Positions 43,713-53,632 of a stretch of DNA of 64,000 bases are shown one piece after another. This DNA is from Shewanella sp. NIFS-20-20 (GTDB lineage: Bacteria > Pseudomonadota > Gammaproteobacteria > Enterobacterales > Shewanellaceae). Both the position numbers and the translations under genes were made by a program. Each line of letters starts with the position of its first letter. Position 1 is the first letter of the stretch. The notes under the pieces are model-generated. The model was not told where the DNA came from. It was given only the letters and a program-made list of their open reading frames with translations, and did no database searches. The DNA lies in the NCBI RefSeq assembly GCF_019209865.1, contig NZ_JAHUTT010000001.1, positions 1 to 64,000 of the forward strand, read 5' to 3'.

Positions 43713-44138
43713 TTAATGGCTAAACTCATTTTCAACAATGGCTTGTTTGTTGTCTGCTTGAGGCACATGGCACAGGCTGCAGAAATAATTGGCTCCGTTT
43801 AATGTCCCTTTATCATCAATAACATGAGACTTGGCAACTGGCGTGGCTTTCATGCGGCTAGCTTTGTCCCAGCTGTGGCAATTCATACAGGTATTTTTAT
43901 CCGCATTAATGGCGTAATCCGCTTTGTGAGGGATCAAGGGCGGTTGCTCTTGAAAGTCACGAACAATGGCTTTACCACGGCTTGGATATTGCGGCATTGC
44001 ATCGGCTGGACGAATATCTTCAATGCGGCTATCACCGGCTAATGATTTTACATTGACTGGGGCTGCGGCGGGCGGTTGTTGACCCGAGCAGGCGGTGAGG
44101 CTTAAGGCGAATAAGGCCATAGTCATTAATTTTTTCAT
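43713..44138 (-). CDS. napB: Periplasmic nitrate reductase cytochrome subunit NapB
   Basis: A 141-aa di-haem cytochrome c that passes electrons to NapA. Two haem sites are visible, TCMNCHSW and FCSLCHVP, with extra His residues for axial ligation (IPHKADY, KSHVIDD). The export signal ends LSLTACSGQQ, a lipobox (LTAC), so this copy may be a lipoprotein anchored to a membrane, unlike the usual soluble NapB. It overlaps napH by 4 bp (ATGA) and is the last gene of napDAGHB. The lipobox reading is inference from the motif. Confidence 0.93.
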   Translation of the reverse strand: MKKLMTMALFALSLTACSGQQPPAAAPVNVKSLAGDSRIEDIRPADAMPQYPSRGKAIVRDFQEQPPLIPHKADYAINADKNTCMNCHSWDKASRMKATPVAKSHVIDDKGTLNGANYFCSLCHVPQADNKQAIVENEFSH

Positions 44139-45016
44139 GGGTTGATCTCCGCCTTATCGGCTGTTCTAGGACTGTTATTTGAATGCTGAGGCGTGACCTT
44201 AGTCGTGACCAACAGCTTAGTTTGATAATGAAAAACATCTTGATGGCACACATCAATGCAGCGGCCACATAGGCTACAATCGCTGGCCGTGAGTTGTGGT
44301 TGATCCCCTTTAAGTGCAGCTTTTAGTACTTGGGGTTCCGGGCAAATATCAAAGCAATCCATACACCTATCGCAAGATTTAGGCTGGACGCTCATTCTAA
44401 TGGGGCTCAACTTGCCAAGCAGGCTATACATAGCGCCGCTAGGACATAGGTGACCACACCAAGCTCGCTCACTGATAAACAGGTCAAGCAAAAATATCAA
44501 GACCAATACCCATAAGCTACTGATGCTTGTGAATAATATGGCTCGATATACCACAGGAACCGGATTGATCCATTCCCACGCTAACACCCCAGTGAGTAAC
44601 GGAAGGGCGAGCACCATAGCCAACACGAAATAGCGTAAGTGGGGTGCTAATGTCGTGGTTTTTGGCAGTTGTAGTTTCCGGCGTAAGTAAGCCGCCGCAT
44701 CCGTGATCACATTGACTGGGCACACCCAACTACAAAAGCTGCGGCCGCCAAGCACCCCATACATTACCGCGATGATGCCGCCGCCAAGCATCAAGGTCGG
44801 TGCCCAGTGTCCCGCCATTAAGGTTTGTAAACTGACCAGCGGATCACTTAAGGGCACCAGATCTAGCACCAAGCTAGCGGATAAGTTGCCTTTGATTAAC
44901 CACCAACCGCACCAGGGACCAATAGCGAAGGTGATAAACACCATCAATTGGTTGAGGCGGCGCAGTAGTAACCACTTTGGCCAAAGTTGCCTGCGGGTAT
45001 GTGGTTGTTGCCTCAT
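44135..45016 (-). CDS. napH: Quinol dehydrogenase membrane component NapH
   Basis: A 293-aa protein with about four membrane spans. Two CxxxCP motifs in cytoplasmic loops (FCSWVCPVN, WCGHLCPSG) and two C-terminal 4Fe-4S clusters (CDRCMDCFDICP; CSLCGRCIDVC) match NapH. It draws electrons from quinol and passes them to NapG. It replaces NapC in this organism's operon. Start overlaps the end of napG by 4 bp. Confidence 0.95.
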   Translation of the reverse strand: MRQQPHTRRQLWPKWLLLRRLNQLMVFITFAIGPWCGWWLIKGNLSASLVLDLVPLSDPLVSLQTLMAGHWAPTLMLGGGIIAVMYGVLGGRSFCSWVCPVNVITDAAAYLRRKLQLPKTTTLAPHLRYFVLAMVLALPLLTGVLAWEWINPVPVVYRAILFTSISSLWVLVLIFLLDLFISERAWCGHLCPSGAMYSLLGKLSPIRMSVQPKSCDRCMDCFDICPEPQVLKAALKGDQPQLTASDCSLCGRCIDVCHQDVFHYQTKLLVTTKVTPQHSNNSPRTADKAEINP

Positions 45017-45738
45017 GGTCTGAACCCCTGATTTAACATATCTAAGGTCGTACTTTCGGTGTCTTGATAGCTATCATGCTCACCCGCTTTACCCATGGCT
45101 AAGGAGCTTGGTAGCACCTTAATCGCCGGGGTGGCGAGCACGCAGGCATGTTCACATTTACCGCAACCGGTGCAGTAGTCAGGATCTACCGTCGGAATAA
45201 ATTCGGCATGATGACCACTACGGGCGTTGTGTTGCTTGGTGAGCACGATGGCTTCATCAATCAAGGGACAGACGCGATAACACACATCACATCTTAACCC
45301 TCTAAAATTGAGGCAATTGACTTGATCGATTAACACCGCCACCCCCATGTTGGCGGCAGTAATGTCTAACAGATTGTGATCGAGGGCTGTCGATGGGCAG
45401 GCCTTAATACACGGAATATCTTCACACATTTCGCAGGGAACTTGGCGGGCATTAAACCAAGGAGTGCCGGTGGCTGCGCCTTCAAACCATCTGGCTAGAC
45501 GTAAGGTGTCATATGGGCAAGCTTCAACGCATAGCCCGCAGCGGACACACGCCGATAAGAACTCGGCTTCCGTGCTCGCGCCTGGTGGTCGCAACGCTTG
45601 CGGTGCCAGTTCACTCGATGACAAGGCTAGACTCGTCAAGCCACTACCCGCCAAGGTCACAGCGCAGCCAGCCTTCGCCGCCGTCGCCAAAAATTGGCGC
45701 CGGTTAACTTGGACGGGTGTGAGTTTGACTTTGGCCAT
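45013..45738 (-). CDS. napG: Ferredoxin-type protein NapG
   Basis: A 241-aa Tat-exported protein (NRRQFLATAAKAG signal) with four 4Fe-4S binding motifs: CVRCGLCVEACP, CEMCEDIPCIKACP, CLNFRGLRCDVC with YRVCP, and CTGCGKCEHAC. It sits on the periplasmic face with NapH and delivers electrons toward NapB/NapA. It is followed directly by napH. Confidence 0.95.
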   Translation of the reverse strand: MAKVKLTPVQVNRRQFLATAAKAGCAVTLAGSGLTSLALSSSELAPQALRPPGASTEAEFLSACVRCGLCVEACPYDTLRLARWFEGAATGTPWFNARQVPCEMCEDIPCIKACPSTALDHNLLDITAANMGVAVLIDQVNCLNFRGLRCDVCYRVCPLIDEAIVLTKQHNARSGHHAEFIPTVDPDYCTGCGKCEHACVLATPAIKVLPSSLAMGKAGEHDSYQDTESTTLDMLNQGFRP

Positions 45739-45760
45739 GATAACTCTCGACTAATTGTCG

Positions 45761-45790
45761 CATTGAGGCCGACCCATGTCGGCCTCAATG
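45761..45790 (-). other. Perfect 13-bp hairpin between napA and napG
   Basis: CATTGAGGCCGAC (45761-45773), loop CCAT, and its exact complement (45778-45790). It lies within the 62-bp gap between napA and napG, with no T-run. It probably stabilises the upstream napDA message or modulates the amount of napGHB. Confidence 0.65.
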
Positions 45791-45800
45791 AGCACTGAGT

Positions 45801-48290
45801 TTATGCAACGATTTTAGTGACCTTGACCGGACACTTTTTAAAATCGGTTTCTTTCGATATCGGGTCAGTGGCATCCAAGATTAACTTGTTAACCAGCTGG
45901 CGAGCATCGAAGAAAGGCATAAATACGACCCCTTGTGGCGGCTTGTTGCGGCCCTTGGTCTCGACCCGAGTCCGCACTTCACCCCGTGGCGATGCCACCA
46001 TGACTTCATCGCCACGTTTCAAGCCGCGGTCTTTAGCATCTTGTGGATGCATAAAGATTTGCGCATCAGGGTAGGCACGATGCAGCTCAGGAACGCGCGC
46101 GGTCATTGAGCCGGTGTGCCAATGCTCAAGTACGCGGCCGGTGCTCATCCATAAATCGTATTCACTGTTCGGCTCTTCGGCTGCAGGCTCATATGGCAGG
46201 GCAAAAATAACCGCTTTACCGTCAGGTTTGCCGTAGAAGTTAAAGCCTTCACCTGCCTTAACATAAGGATCTGAACCTTCGACATAGCGACGCAAGGTTT
46301 CTTTGCCATCGACCACGGGCCAGCGTAAACCGCGGCTATTGTGGTAAGTGTCAAACGCCGCTAAATCGTGGGCATGACCGCGGCCAAAGCCGGCGTATTC
46401 TTCAAATAACCCTTTCTGAACGTAATATCCAAAATGCTGGCTCTCATCGTTGAGTTCTGCCTGGCAATCTGAGACGGGGAACTTATCGATAACGCCATTT
46501 TTGAAGATCACTTCATACAAGGTTTTATCAGCTAATTCAGGTTGCTTAGCAATCAATTCCGCCGGCCATACTTCTGACACGGTAAAGCGCTTAGCGAACT
46601 CCATCAGCTGCCACAAATCTGATTGGGCGCCCTTAGGTGCATTGACTTGCTGATGCCACATATGAGTACGGCGTTCCGCATTCCCATAAGCGCCTTCTTT
46701 TTCAACCCACATGGCCGTTGGCAGAATTAAATCAGCACTCATGGCGGTAATGGTTGGGTAAGGATCGGACACCACGATAAAGTTGTCCGGGTTACGGAAA
46801 CCTGGATAAATTTCATCGTTAATGTTTGGGCCTGCCTGCATGTTGTTGGTACACATGGTCCAATAACAATTGAGCTTGCCATCTTTGAGCATTCGGCTTT
46901 GTAAGACCGCATGATAGCCAGGCTTAGCTGGGATAGTGCCGCTAGGCACTTGCCATGCTTTTTCACAGATCTCTCTGTGCTTGTCGTTGGTCACGACCAT
47001 GTCGGCCGGCAAGCGGTGAGCAAAGGTACCGACTTCACGGGCCGTACCACAGGCCGATGGTTGGCCGGTTAACGAGAATGGGCTATTGCCTGGGGTTGCA
47101 ATTTTTCCTGTCAATAAATGCAGATTATACAGCATGTTGTTAGCCCACACGCCGCGGGTGTGCTGGTTAATACCCATGGTCCACAAGCTCATAATCTTAA
47201 TGCTTGGGTCGGCATAGGCCTGGGCTAATTGCTCCAATTGCTCTATCGGTACGCCACTCATTTTGCTGGCGTAATCGGCAGTGTAAGGCTTTAAGAACTC
47301 CGCATACTCAGCAAAGCTAATGGCACTAGCGCCACCATTGCCTGGGTTTTTGGCTTTCAGTTCTAATGGGTGATCGGGTCGCAGGCCATAGCCAATATCA
47401 TCGACCCCTAAGGCAAACTTGGTGTGCTTGTTGACGAAGTCTTTATTGACCGCGCCATTAACTATGATGTAGTTGGCAATGTAGTTGAGGATCACCAAAT
47501 CTGACTGCGGCTTAAACACCATAGCGTTGTCGGCCAAATCGAAACTGCGGTTGGTGAAGGTTGAAAGCACGTGCACTTTGCCATCGGGGTTGCTGAGGCG
47601 ACGGTCTGATAATCGTGCCCACAATACCGGATGCATCTCGGCCATATTGGCGCCCCACAGGACAAAGTGGTCGGCGGCTTCTAAGTCGTCATAACAACCC
47701 ATGGGTTCATCCATACCAAATGTACGCATAAAACCAACCACGGCAGAGGCCATGCAATGACGAGCGTTCGGGTCAATGTTATTGGTGCGGAAACCAGCCT
47801 TATGCAGTTTGGCCGCGGCATAACCTTCCCAAATGGTCCACTGGCCTGAACCAAACATGCCAATGGCGCTCGGTCCTTTGGTGGCTAATGTGTGTTTCCA
47901 TTTTTCAGCCATGACATCAAAGGCGGTATCCCAGCTTACCGGGGTGAAATCCCCTTCTTTATCATAGTGGCCATCTTTCATGCGTAGCAATGGCGAGGTT
48001 AAACGGTCTTTGCCATACATGATTTTTGATAAGAAGTAGCCCTTAATGCAGTTAAGTCCGCGGTTTACTGGGCTTTCTGGATCACCTTTGGTGGCGACAA
48101 CTTTGCCACCACGGGTGCCCACTAATACGCTGCAACCTACGCCACAGAAGCGACATGGGGCTTTATCCCAACGGATGTCATTGTTTTGCTCGGCTGCCTC
48201 AACCATACGGATTGGCAGACACACTCCGACAGCGGTGGCCGCGGCAACGGCGGCATTGGCTTTGATAAACTCGCGACGACTGATGCTCAT
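45801..48290 (-). CDS. napA: Periplasmic nitrate reductase catalytic subunit NapA
   Basis: An 829-aa molybdopterin enzyme reducing nitrate to nitrite. It has a Tat signal ([19 protein letters not shown]), an N-terminal 4Fe-4S site ([10 protein letters not shown] and LNCIKGYFL), the Mo-coordinating Cys in [13 protein letters not shown], and typical NapA stretches ([36 protein letters not shown]). Length is standard. Its start overlaps the end of napD (the Tat chaperone) by 4 bp. Confidence 0.97.
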   Translation of the reverse strand: MSISRREFIKANAAVAAATAVGVCLPIRMVEAAEQNNDIRWDKAPCRFCGVGCSVLVGTRGGKVVATKGDPESPVNRGLNCIKGYFLSKIMYGKDRLTSPLLRMKDGHYDKEGDFTPVSWDTAFDVMAEKWKHTLATKGPSAIGMFGSGQWTIWEGYAAAKLHKAGFRTNNIDPNARHCMASAVVGFMRTFGMDEPMGCYDDLEAADHFVLWGANMAEMHPVLWARLSDRRLSNPDGKVHVLSTFTNRSFDLADNAMVFKPQSDLVILNYIANYIIVNGAVNKDFVNKHTKFALGVDDIGYGLRPDHPLELKAKNPGNGGASAISFAEYAEFLKPYTADYASKMSGVPIEQLEQLAQAYADPSIKIMSLWTMGINQHTRGVWANNMLYNLHLLTGKIATPGNSPFSLTGQPSACGTAREVGTFAHRLPADMVVTNDKHREICEKAWQVPSGTIPAKPGYHAVLQSRMLKDGKLNCYWTMCTNNMQAGPNINDEIYPGFRNPDNFIVVSDPYPTITAMSADLILPTAMWVEKEGAYGNAERRTHMWHQQVNAPKGAQSDLWQLMEFAKRFTVSEVWPAELIAKQPELADKTLYEVIFKNGVIDKFPVSDCQAELNDESQHFGYYVQKGLFEEYAGFGRGHAHDLAAFDTYHNSRGLRWPVVDGKETLRRYVEGSDPYVKAGEGFNFYGKPDGKAVIFALPYEPAAEEPNSEYDLWMSTGRVLEHWHTGSMTARVPELHRAYPDAQIFMHPQDAKDRGLKRGDEVMVASPRGEVRTRVETKGRNKPPQGVVFMPFFDARQLVNKLILDATDPISKETDFKKCPVKVTKIVA

Positions 48291-48556
48291 GGTGTGATCT
48301 CACTTTGTTGTTCTAGGTTATCGACCTGGTGATATATCAAACTGCTAGACAAAACGCCGGGCAGGGAGTTGATGATTTCCACATTGTCTAAAATCGGCTG
48401 TTGTCGACTGGCTTCCAGCGTCACAATTAACTTACCTTCTGGCGAAGTGGCATGGAGCTCAGCACCTTGGAGTGCGCAGATTTGAGTTTGTAAATTTGCC
48501 AGTTCGCTGGCACTAGCATGTACCACTAGGCTAGTAATATGGTATTCGTCTGACAT
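48287..48556 (-). CDS. napD: NapA maturation chaperone NapD
   Basis: An 89-aa protein of the NapD family that binds the NapA Tat signal and holds it until the cofactor is inserted. Typical features are [42 protein letters not shown] and the length. It is first in the operon and ends overlapping napA. Confidence 0.92.
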   Translation of the reverse strand: MSDEYHITSLVVHASASELANLQTQICALQGAELHATSPEGKLIVTLEASRQQPILDNVEIINSLPGVLSSSLIYHQVDNLEQQSEITP

Positions 48557-48880
48557 CTAGCGTCCTCGAAAAGTGGAAATCGTCATTGTATGAATTATCA
48601 ACAACTTTGACGTTATGGCTTCAGTGTATTCACATTGATAGTCAGCGATATACCTAACAAGAGGTAATAGAAATGTTTATTGATTGTGATCATGTTTTTG
48701 GGTGTGATCGCCATCAAAATTATTAATATCAGCAGTTAATTAACCAAATTTACCGCGAGCATTTTGACTTAGGCGTGTTATCCGTGACGGCAAATGTCGA
48801 CGTTTTACGCCTGACGTTTTGCGCTTCACCGTCTACAGTTGACTAGTCTGTCGCGGTTAACTGTCAGGATACCAATCCCC
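48557..48880. promoter_or_regulatory. Divergent control region of the nap operon and the TDT transporter
   Basis: A 324-bp AT-rich gap. The clearest site is TTGAT-TGTG-ATCAT (48680-48693), matching the FNR/EtrA consensus TTGAT-N4-ATCAA at nine of ten positions, about 130 bp upstream of napD. A second TGTGATC occurs at 48703-48709, so CRP may also act. Anaerobic control of nap in Shewanella by EtrA, CRP and NarP is known; assigning the site to a regulator here is inference. Nothing else was recognised. Confidence 0.6.
48680..48693 (-). promoter_or_regulatory. FNR/EtrA-like box
   Basis: TTGATTGTGATCAT, one mismatch from the FNR palindrome. It overlaps a TGTGATC half site similar to that of CRP, so either regulator could bind. 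Confidence 0.55.
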
Positions 48881-49993
48881 ATGTCCACTAACGAATCCGT
48901 GCAATATAACAATGAAATTGGCCCCAATTGGTTTGCGTCGGTGATGGGCACCGGCATTATTGCGAATGCGGCCGCTGGTCTGCCTATATTCGCCGATAAG
49001 CTCACTGGGTTTGCCATTCTGGTGTGGGTGATTGCGGCGCTGATGTTGTTGGTACTACTCGTGGTGAAGGTATGGCAAACCCTAATGCGGCCCCACTTGA
49101 TCAAACGTCAGTTGAATGATGGCGTGATGGCGCAGTTTTTTGGGGCGCCGCCGATGGCGATGCTAACCGTGGCCGGTGGCGCGGTGTTGGTCGGGCATCA
49201 TGTGATCCCTGAAGTGTGGGCTATTAATCTCGGTTGGGGCTTATGGATTGCTGGCACTATCACAGGGTTACTGACCGCGATAGTGATCCCTTATTTGCAT
49301 TTTACTCGCTACGAAATGCCTGACGATGCGGCCTTTGGCGGCTGGTTAATGCCCGTGGTACCGCCGATGGTATCGGCAACCATTGGAGCCTTGTTGATCC
49401 CTCATGCCACGAGCCTAGTGGTGCAGCAAACCTTGCTGTATGCCTGTTATGCCATGTTTGGTCTCAGTCTGGTAACATCATTAGTTATTATCACCCTGAT
49501 TTGGAGTCGCTTGGCCCACGCGGGAACCTCGGGTGGTGCTCGAGTGCCGACCTTGTGGATAGTGCTTGGCCCGTTGGGGCAATCGGTGACTGCCATCGGT
49601 AGTTTAGGGGGGGTCGCACTCACGATATTGCCTGCGCCATTCGCCGCCAGTTTTCATACGATGGCGCTCCTCTATGGCGTGCCAGTGTGGGGGTTTGCTT
49701 TTTATTGGTCAATTATCGCCGCGTTACTCACCTTGCGGGCCATGCGCCGCAAAATGCCTTTTGCGTTAACTTGGTGGGCATTTACCTTTCCGGTTGGCAC
49801 CTGTGTCACCGGCACTACGCAATTGGCGCATTATACCGAGCTTGCGATTGTGGCTTGGGGGGCTGTTGCCTTGTTTTGTGGTTTATTAGCCGCGTGGTTA
49901 ATTGCCGCCATCGGCACGCTTAAAGGCCTTAAACACGGGCATATTCTTAAGGTACCGTCGTCATCGCCTCAGGTGAAATCCAAAAAAGGCTAA
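48881..49993 (+). CDS. TDT family (TehA/SLAC1-like) transporter
   Basis: A 370-aa membrane protein with about ten spans of the tellurite-resistance/dicarboxylate transporter family, recognised from the N-terminal GPNWFASVMGTGIIANA and later GPLGQSVTAIGSLGG and TFPVGTCVTGTTQLA. TDT members transport anions such as malate, sulfite or chloride-like substrates. Upstream in-frame TTG at 48839 is a poor start; ATG 48881 is used. It is divergent from nap and could carry an anion relevant to anaerobic growth, which is only a guess. Confidence 0.85.
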   Translation: MSTNESVQYNNEIGPNWFASVMGTGIIANAAAGLPIFADKLTGFAILVWVIAALMLLVLLVVKVWQTLMRPHLIKRQLNDGVMAQFFGAPPMAMLTVAGGAVLVGHHVIPEVWAINLGWGLWIAGTITGLLTAIVIPYLHFTRYEMPDDAAFGGWLMPVVPPMVSATIGALLIPHATSLVVQQTLLYACYAMFGLSLVTSLVIITLIWSRLAHAGTSGGARVPTLWIVLGPLGQSVTAIGSLGGVALTILPAPFAASFHTMALLYGVPVWGFAFYWSIIAALLTLRAMRRKMPFALTWWAFTFPVGTCVTGTTQLAHYTELAIVAWGAVALFCGLLAAWLIAAIGTLKGLKHGHILKVPSSSPQVKSKKG

Positions 49994-50000
49994 GGGCAGT

Positions 50001-51113
50001 TTAATAGCCTGTTAATTCCATATATCCAACCCCTTGGTGACTGCCTTCGATAGTCACAGGTCCCTCCCAGTATGGGATAGATAATGGCATAAGTGCCTCG
50101 GGATTGAGGGCGGTCACTTGAATCTCTATCTGTTCAGTAGGGACTGAAATTTGCCATTGTGTCGGTAGTCTTTTGCCTTGGATATCGTGGCTGGTAATGG
50201 CTTGCATAATGATGTCGTCGGCACTGAGGCTGCGACCACTGCCATCCCTGTGCATGAGCCGGCCCGCATAAAAATGCGGTTCGCTGTCAGCGTCAGATCT
50301 TAATTGAAATAGCATCAGTGCCGTGTCGTGATCTAGGCGTAAGGCAAACCAATCCCAGCCTTGCTGGTGGGTCGTGAGAAACTGCGAACTCCACTCCCTA
50401 TCCAACCAGCCTTGGCCAACCACGGGGATGATTTGTGTGCCGATTCTGACTTCACCCTTGATATGGATAAATGGCTGGCTGTAATAATGTGAGGCGACAC
50501 TGCCATCGGCGCTTTTAATGCTAAACCCTTGCTCACCTTGACGCTGATAAGGAGCGCGACTGCCGAGTTTTAAGCGATAACTAAATGCTTCATCACCCCC
50601 ACTAAGTACGGCGGGAAATAGGTCTTGCGTGCGGCTTTGCCAGCGCCAGTCATCGAGATAAATGGCCAAGGGGTTGGTCTCGACTCCGGCCAGGTGTGCT
50701 TGCCCCCGCGACCAACGTTCGGCGGCAAAGTGCTGCTGCTTGGTGGTAACGGCGCTGTGAGCTAAATACAACTGACGTGTGGCCCAATCATTGGCGGCAG
50801 GACTTTGGTCTGCCGCGGTGTCTGGCGGGGCTAACGCGACTCTAAATTGGGTCCATTGTAGACCTAAGGGTTCACCTTGTTGTGTCTCTAGGTTGGCGGT
50901 GAGGTACCACCATTCGATGCGATAATCATCATGGGCTTGGTGATCTAGTGGAAATTCCAGCAGGGTCTGGGGTACCACTATGGCGAAAAGCGAGCCGTCT
51001 TGAGCGTTACTGATCATCAACTTGCCCATACCTTGGCTAGTTGGCGCCGGCGTTGGCGGGCTGCAGGCGCTAAGAAACAGTGTCGCGAGTAATACCAGGT
51101 TAAGCTTAAGCAT
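50001..51113 (-). CDS. AttH/CrtC-type lipocalin-like lipoprotein
   Basis: A 370-aa lipoprotein (lipobox LSAC near residue 17) of the AttH/carotenoid 1,2-hydratase-like family. Typical motifs are FPLDHQAHDDYRIEWWYLTANL, GLQWTQFR, the paired-barrel signature GQGWLDREWSS and LMLFQLR. Such proteins sit in AttEFGH operons with an ABC exporter. Its start overlaps the permease stop by one base, so it is cotranscribed with the two upstream genes. The exported or handled molecule is unknown. Confidence 0.85.
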   Translation of the reverse strand: MLKLNLVLLATLFLSACSPPTPAPTSQGMGKLMISNAQDGSLFAIVVPQTLLEFPLDHQAHDDYRIEWWYLTANLETQQGEPLGLQWTQFRVALAPPDTAADQSPAANDWATRQLYLAHSAVTTKQQHFAAERWSRGQAHLAGVETNPLAIYLDDWRWQSRTQDLFPAVLSGGDEAFSYRLKLGSRAPYQRQGEQGFSIKSADGSVASHYYSQPFIHIKGEVRIGTQIIPVVGQGWLDREWSSQFLTTHQQGWDWFALRLDHDTALMLFQLRSDADSEPHFYAGRLMHRDGSGRSLSADDIIMQAITSHDIQGKRLPTQWQISVPTEQIEIQVTALNPEALMPLSIPYWEGPVTIEGSHQGVGYMELTGY

Positions 51114-53632
51114 TAGAGCACCTCCTGTTGGAGGCTAGTGATCAGCGGTCGACGGGTTTGGCGGAGCAGAGGGATCAATACCGCCAAGGCGCAGGCCAGC
51201 AAGGCCAATGCGCTAACTTGTACATAGGCCCACCAGTCCCAGATCATAGCAATGCTCCAGCCAAAGGCTTGTAATGTGACTTTATGGATGAGCAGCCACC
51301 CCAGAAGCGCGCCGGCCGGGAGAGCTAAGGCGGCTGTCATCAACACCAGTAACAGCATTTGGCCAGTGACCATGGCAAATAAACGCGGCCGTGATACGCC
51401 GAGCGCATAGAGCCGTGCCAGCGGCGCTTGGCGGTTGTACATTAACATCATGCTGGCACTGAACAGGCCGATAGCAGCGACCATCAAGGTCAGACTATTG
51501 AGTACCACAGTGATGGAAAAGGTGCGCTTAAACATGTTAATCGCCTCTGATTTGATTGCCGTCTGGCTATAGATCATGGCGGGCGATACACCTTGTTGTT
51601 GTAATTGGAGGCTTAATATCTCGGGATCTTGTGACCAGCCCACCGCAAAATTGCGCTGCGAACTGGGTAAGCCGGCTTGGTGCCATAAGCGTTCGCTGAC
51701 CATGACTTCGCCTAGCGGTTTACCATAGTCATAATAAATTGCTCCTATCGGTAATCCTTGCGGGTATAGCTGCGCCGTGGCGGCAAGTTGCAATGAGTCA
51801 CCGACATGCAGACGATGGCGTAAGGCAAGAGGTTCGCTGATCATCAGGCTATGTCCGGCAAGGAACGCGGCCCAATGTTCGCGGCTAGCCGCTTTGATAG
51901 ATACGGTGGCGGTCATGGCATCATCATCCCGCGCCAATAGCATGACGCGATGAGGATGGGTGCGTTGATCGTCATTGCGCCGAATAGCGCTGTAAGCCTC
52001 CCATTGGATCGAGACAGAATGGATGCCTTGGGTATTTCGCAGCCAGTGTTCGATACGTTCGGCATCCTCGGGATTGGGGCGCACATACAGGTCGGCATGT
52101 AAGCGGTTATCCATCCATGTTTTTAAGGTTTGCTCAAAACTGCCCACCAAGGTGTTCATCGAGATATTGGCGCTAAGCGCTAGTAGCAGAGCCATCATGG
52201 CCAGCGCCAATGGCGCGGTTAACTCGCGGGTTTCGGCTACCATATAGTGCCATAGGCCTTTAGGGGTTATGCGTGCCAATAACACCAATGACCACAAGAT
52301 TAATTGTGGTAGCAACAGGGGTAAAGCTAAGGTTAAGATGCCGAGTAACGCTAAGCTCTGATGGTAGTTATCGCTGAAGGGCATCAAGACGGCCACTAAG
52401 ATCAACAGGGCGCAGGCTATGATAAATTGACGGCGGTGGCTGCGAAATTGCAGTAGCCCTTGGCTGTGATTGGTACCCGCCCGCGCCAGAGATTGCTGGG
52501 TTAAGGTGCGATAGAGCGGGACACATGCCAGTAGCGAGGCCGTTAATGTGAGGCCGATGGCCTCTAGTAACCAAGAAAGCTGCCAATACCCAGGGAGCAA
52601 ACGTGCGCCATACAATTGCTCTAAAGTCATGGCCACCATAGGTTGTAGCCATTGACTTAGCTGTAATCCCAGTATAAATCCCAAGATTGAGCCAATCAGC
52701 ACTAGCACGATCAATTCTAACAGCAGAGCTAGCATTAACGCCTGGCGCGTGACCCCAGCTTGCAGTAATTTGAGCATCAGCCGCTGGCGTTTCATTAGGC
52801 TGTAGCGAATACCGTTATAGGCGATAAATAAGCCCACCACAAACGCCAACATGGCCATGGCTTGTAAGTTTAAATGGAAGCTTGCTGTCAGCTCTGTCAG
52901 TGCCGCGCCGCTATCACCGAGGCGTAAGATGTTATTCTCTTGAAGTAACGCCTCAGCTTGCGCCAGTTGCTTGGCATCATCGGTCATGATGGCGATATAA
53001 GATAAACGCCGCTGTTGCGCTAATAGTTGTTGCGCCAAACTAATATCCAGCAAGATATTATCGCCAAGGCCGGCATCATTACCGAGCGCAAATAAGCTGA
53101 GACTGACGCCGGCCACCTCAATGACGGCGCTATCCTGAGGCAGTTCTGCTAACCTGGCGGCGAATGCTTGGCTGACAATGGCCACAGGTTCGCCTTGCAG
53201 TAACTTGGCGAGCGGAAGGGTAGAAAAGTGATCTCCTTGCTGCCCTGGAGTTGACGGTGCCGCCAGCGCGGTCGCGGCAATAAGATCGCTGCCTTGGATG
53301 TGCCAGCGCCGCCCTTGCTGGTCGAGTATGTGACCTTCCAATACAGCTAATACCGGTAAGCCCGCTTGTCTTAAGGCAAAATACTGAGCCTGATCTAAGC
53401 TGCCGGTGCCACTTGGCGGGAGTATGTAGGCCGTGGCTTGACGACTCAGCAGTTCGGTGGCGTCGCTGTAGCTACGAACAGCATTTTCATTGGTCGACTT
53501 TACGCCAGTCAGCAGGGTGACAGCTAAGATAATTCCTAGCAAAATGGCGCCGGCTTGCAAAGGTTTGTGCCGATAATGGGCGGCAAAGACCTTAAGGCTG
53601 AGGAGGCTGGTGTGCCAGTTGCGTGCCGTCAT
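51113..53632 (-). CDS. FtsX-like ABC transporter permease (Att type)
   Basis: An 839-aa permease with an N-terminal membrane anchor, a MacB-like periplasmic domain, a first FtsX core (about 265-380), a middle set of spans (about 400-500), a second periplasmic domain and a C-terminal FtsX core (about 710-830; SASMMLMYNRQAPLARLYALGVSRPRLFAM). The doubled FtsX layout resembles fused AttF-AttG. Class VII ABC systems of this type move lipoproteins or drive mechanical work rather than simple import. It overlaps the ATPase gene by 4 bp. Confidence 0.85.
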   Translation of the reverse strand: MTARNWHTSLLSLKVFAAHYRHKPLQAGAILLGIILAVTLLTGVKSTNENAVRSYSDATELLSRQATAYILPPSGTGSLDQAQYFALRQAGLPVLAVLEGHILDQQGRRWHIQGSDLIAATALAAPSTPGQQGDHFSTLPLAKLLQGEPVAIVSQAFAARLAELPQDSAVIEVAGVSLSLFALGNDAGLGDNILLDISLAQQLLAQQRRLSYIAIMTDDAKQLAQAEALLQENNILRLGDSGAALTELTASFHLNLQAMAMLAFVVGLFIAYNGIRYSLMKRQRLMLKLLQAGVTRQALMLALLLELIVLVLIGSILGFILGLQLSQWLQPMVAMTLEQLYGARLLPGYWQLSWLLEAIGLTLTASLLACVPLYRTLTQQSLARAGTNHSQGLLQFRSHRRQFIIACALLILVAVLMPFSDNYHQSLALLGILTLALPLLLPQLILWSLVLLARITPKGLWHYMVAETRELTAPLALAMMALLLALSANISMNTLVGSFEQTLKTWMDNRLHADLYVRPNPEDAERIEHWLRNTQGIHSVSIQWEAYSAIRRNDDQRTHPHRVMLLARDDDAMTATVSIKAASREHWAAFLAGHSLMISEPLALRHRLHVGDSLQLAATAQLYPQGLPIGAIYYDYGKPLGEVMVSERLWHQAGLPSSQRNFAVGWSQDPEILSLQLQQQGVSPAMIYSQTAIKSEAINMFKRTFSITVVLNSLTLMVAAIGLFSASMMLMYNRQAPLARLYALGVSRPRLFAMVTGQMLLLVLMTAALALPAGALLGWLLIHKVTLQAFGWSIAMIWDWWAYVQVSALALLACALAVLIPLLRQTRRPLITSLQQEVL

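Noticed and set aside
43424-43723. 99-codon plus-strand frame near napB
   Set aside because: It overlaps the better supported 45-codon gene in another frame, runs through a strong terminator, and its sequence looks random.
43713-44138. Frames antisense to the nap genes as separate genes
   Set aside because: The opposite-strand frames within nap genes have no ribosome sites and no family features, while the nap proteins carry all catalytic motifs.
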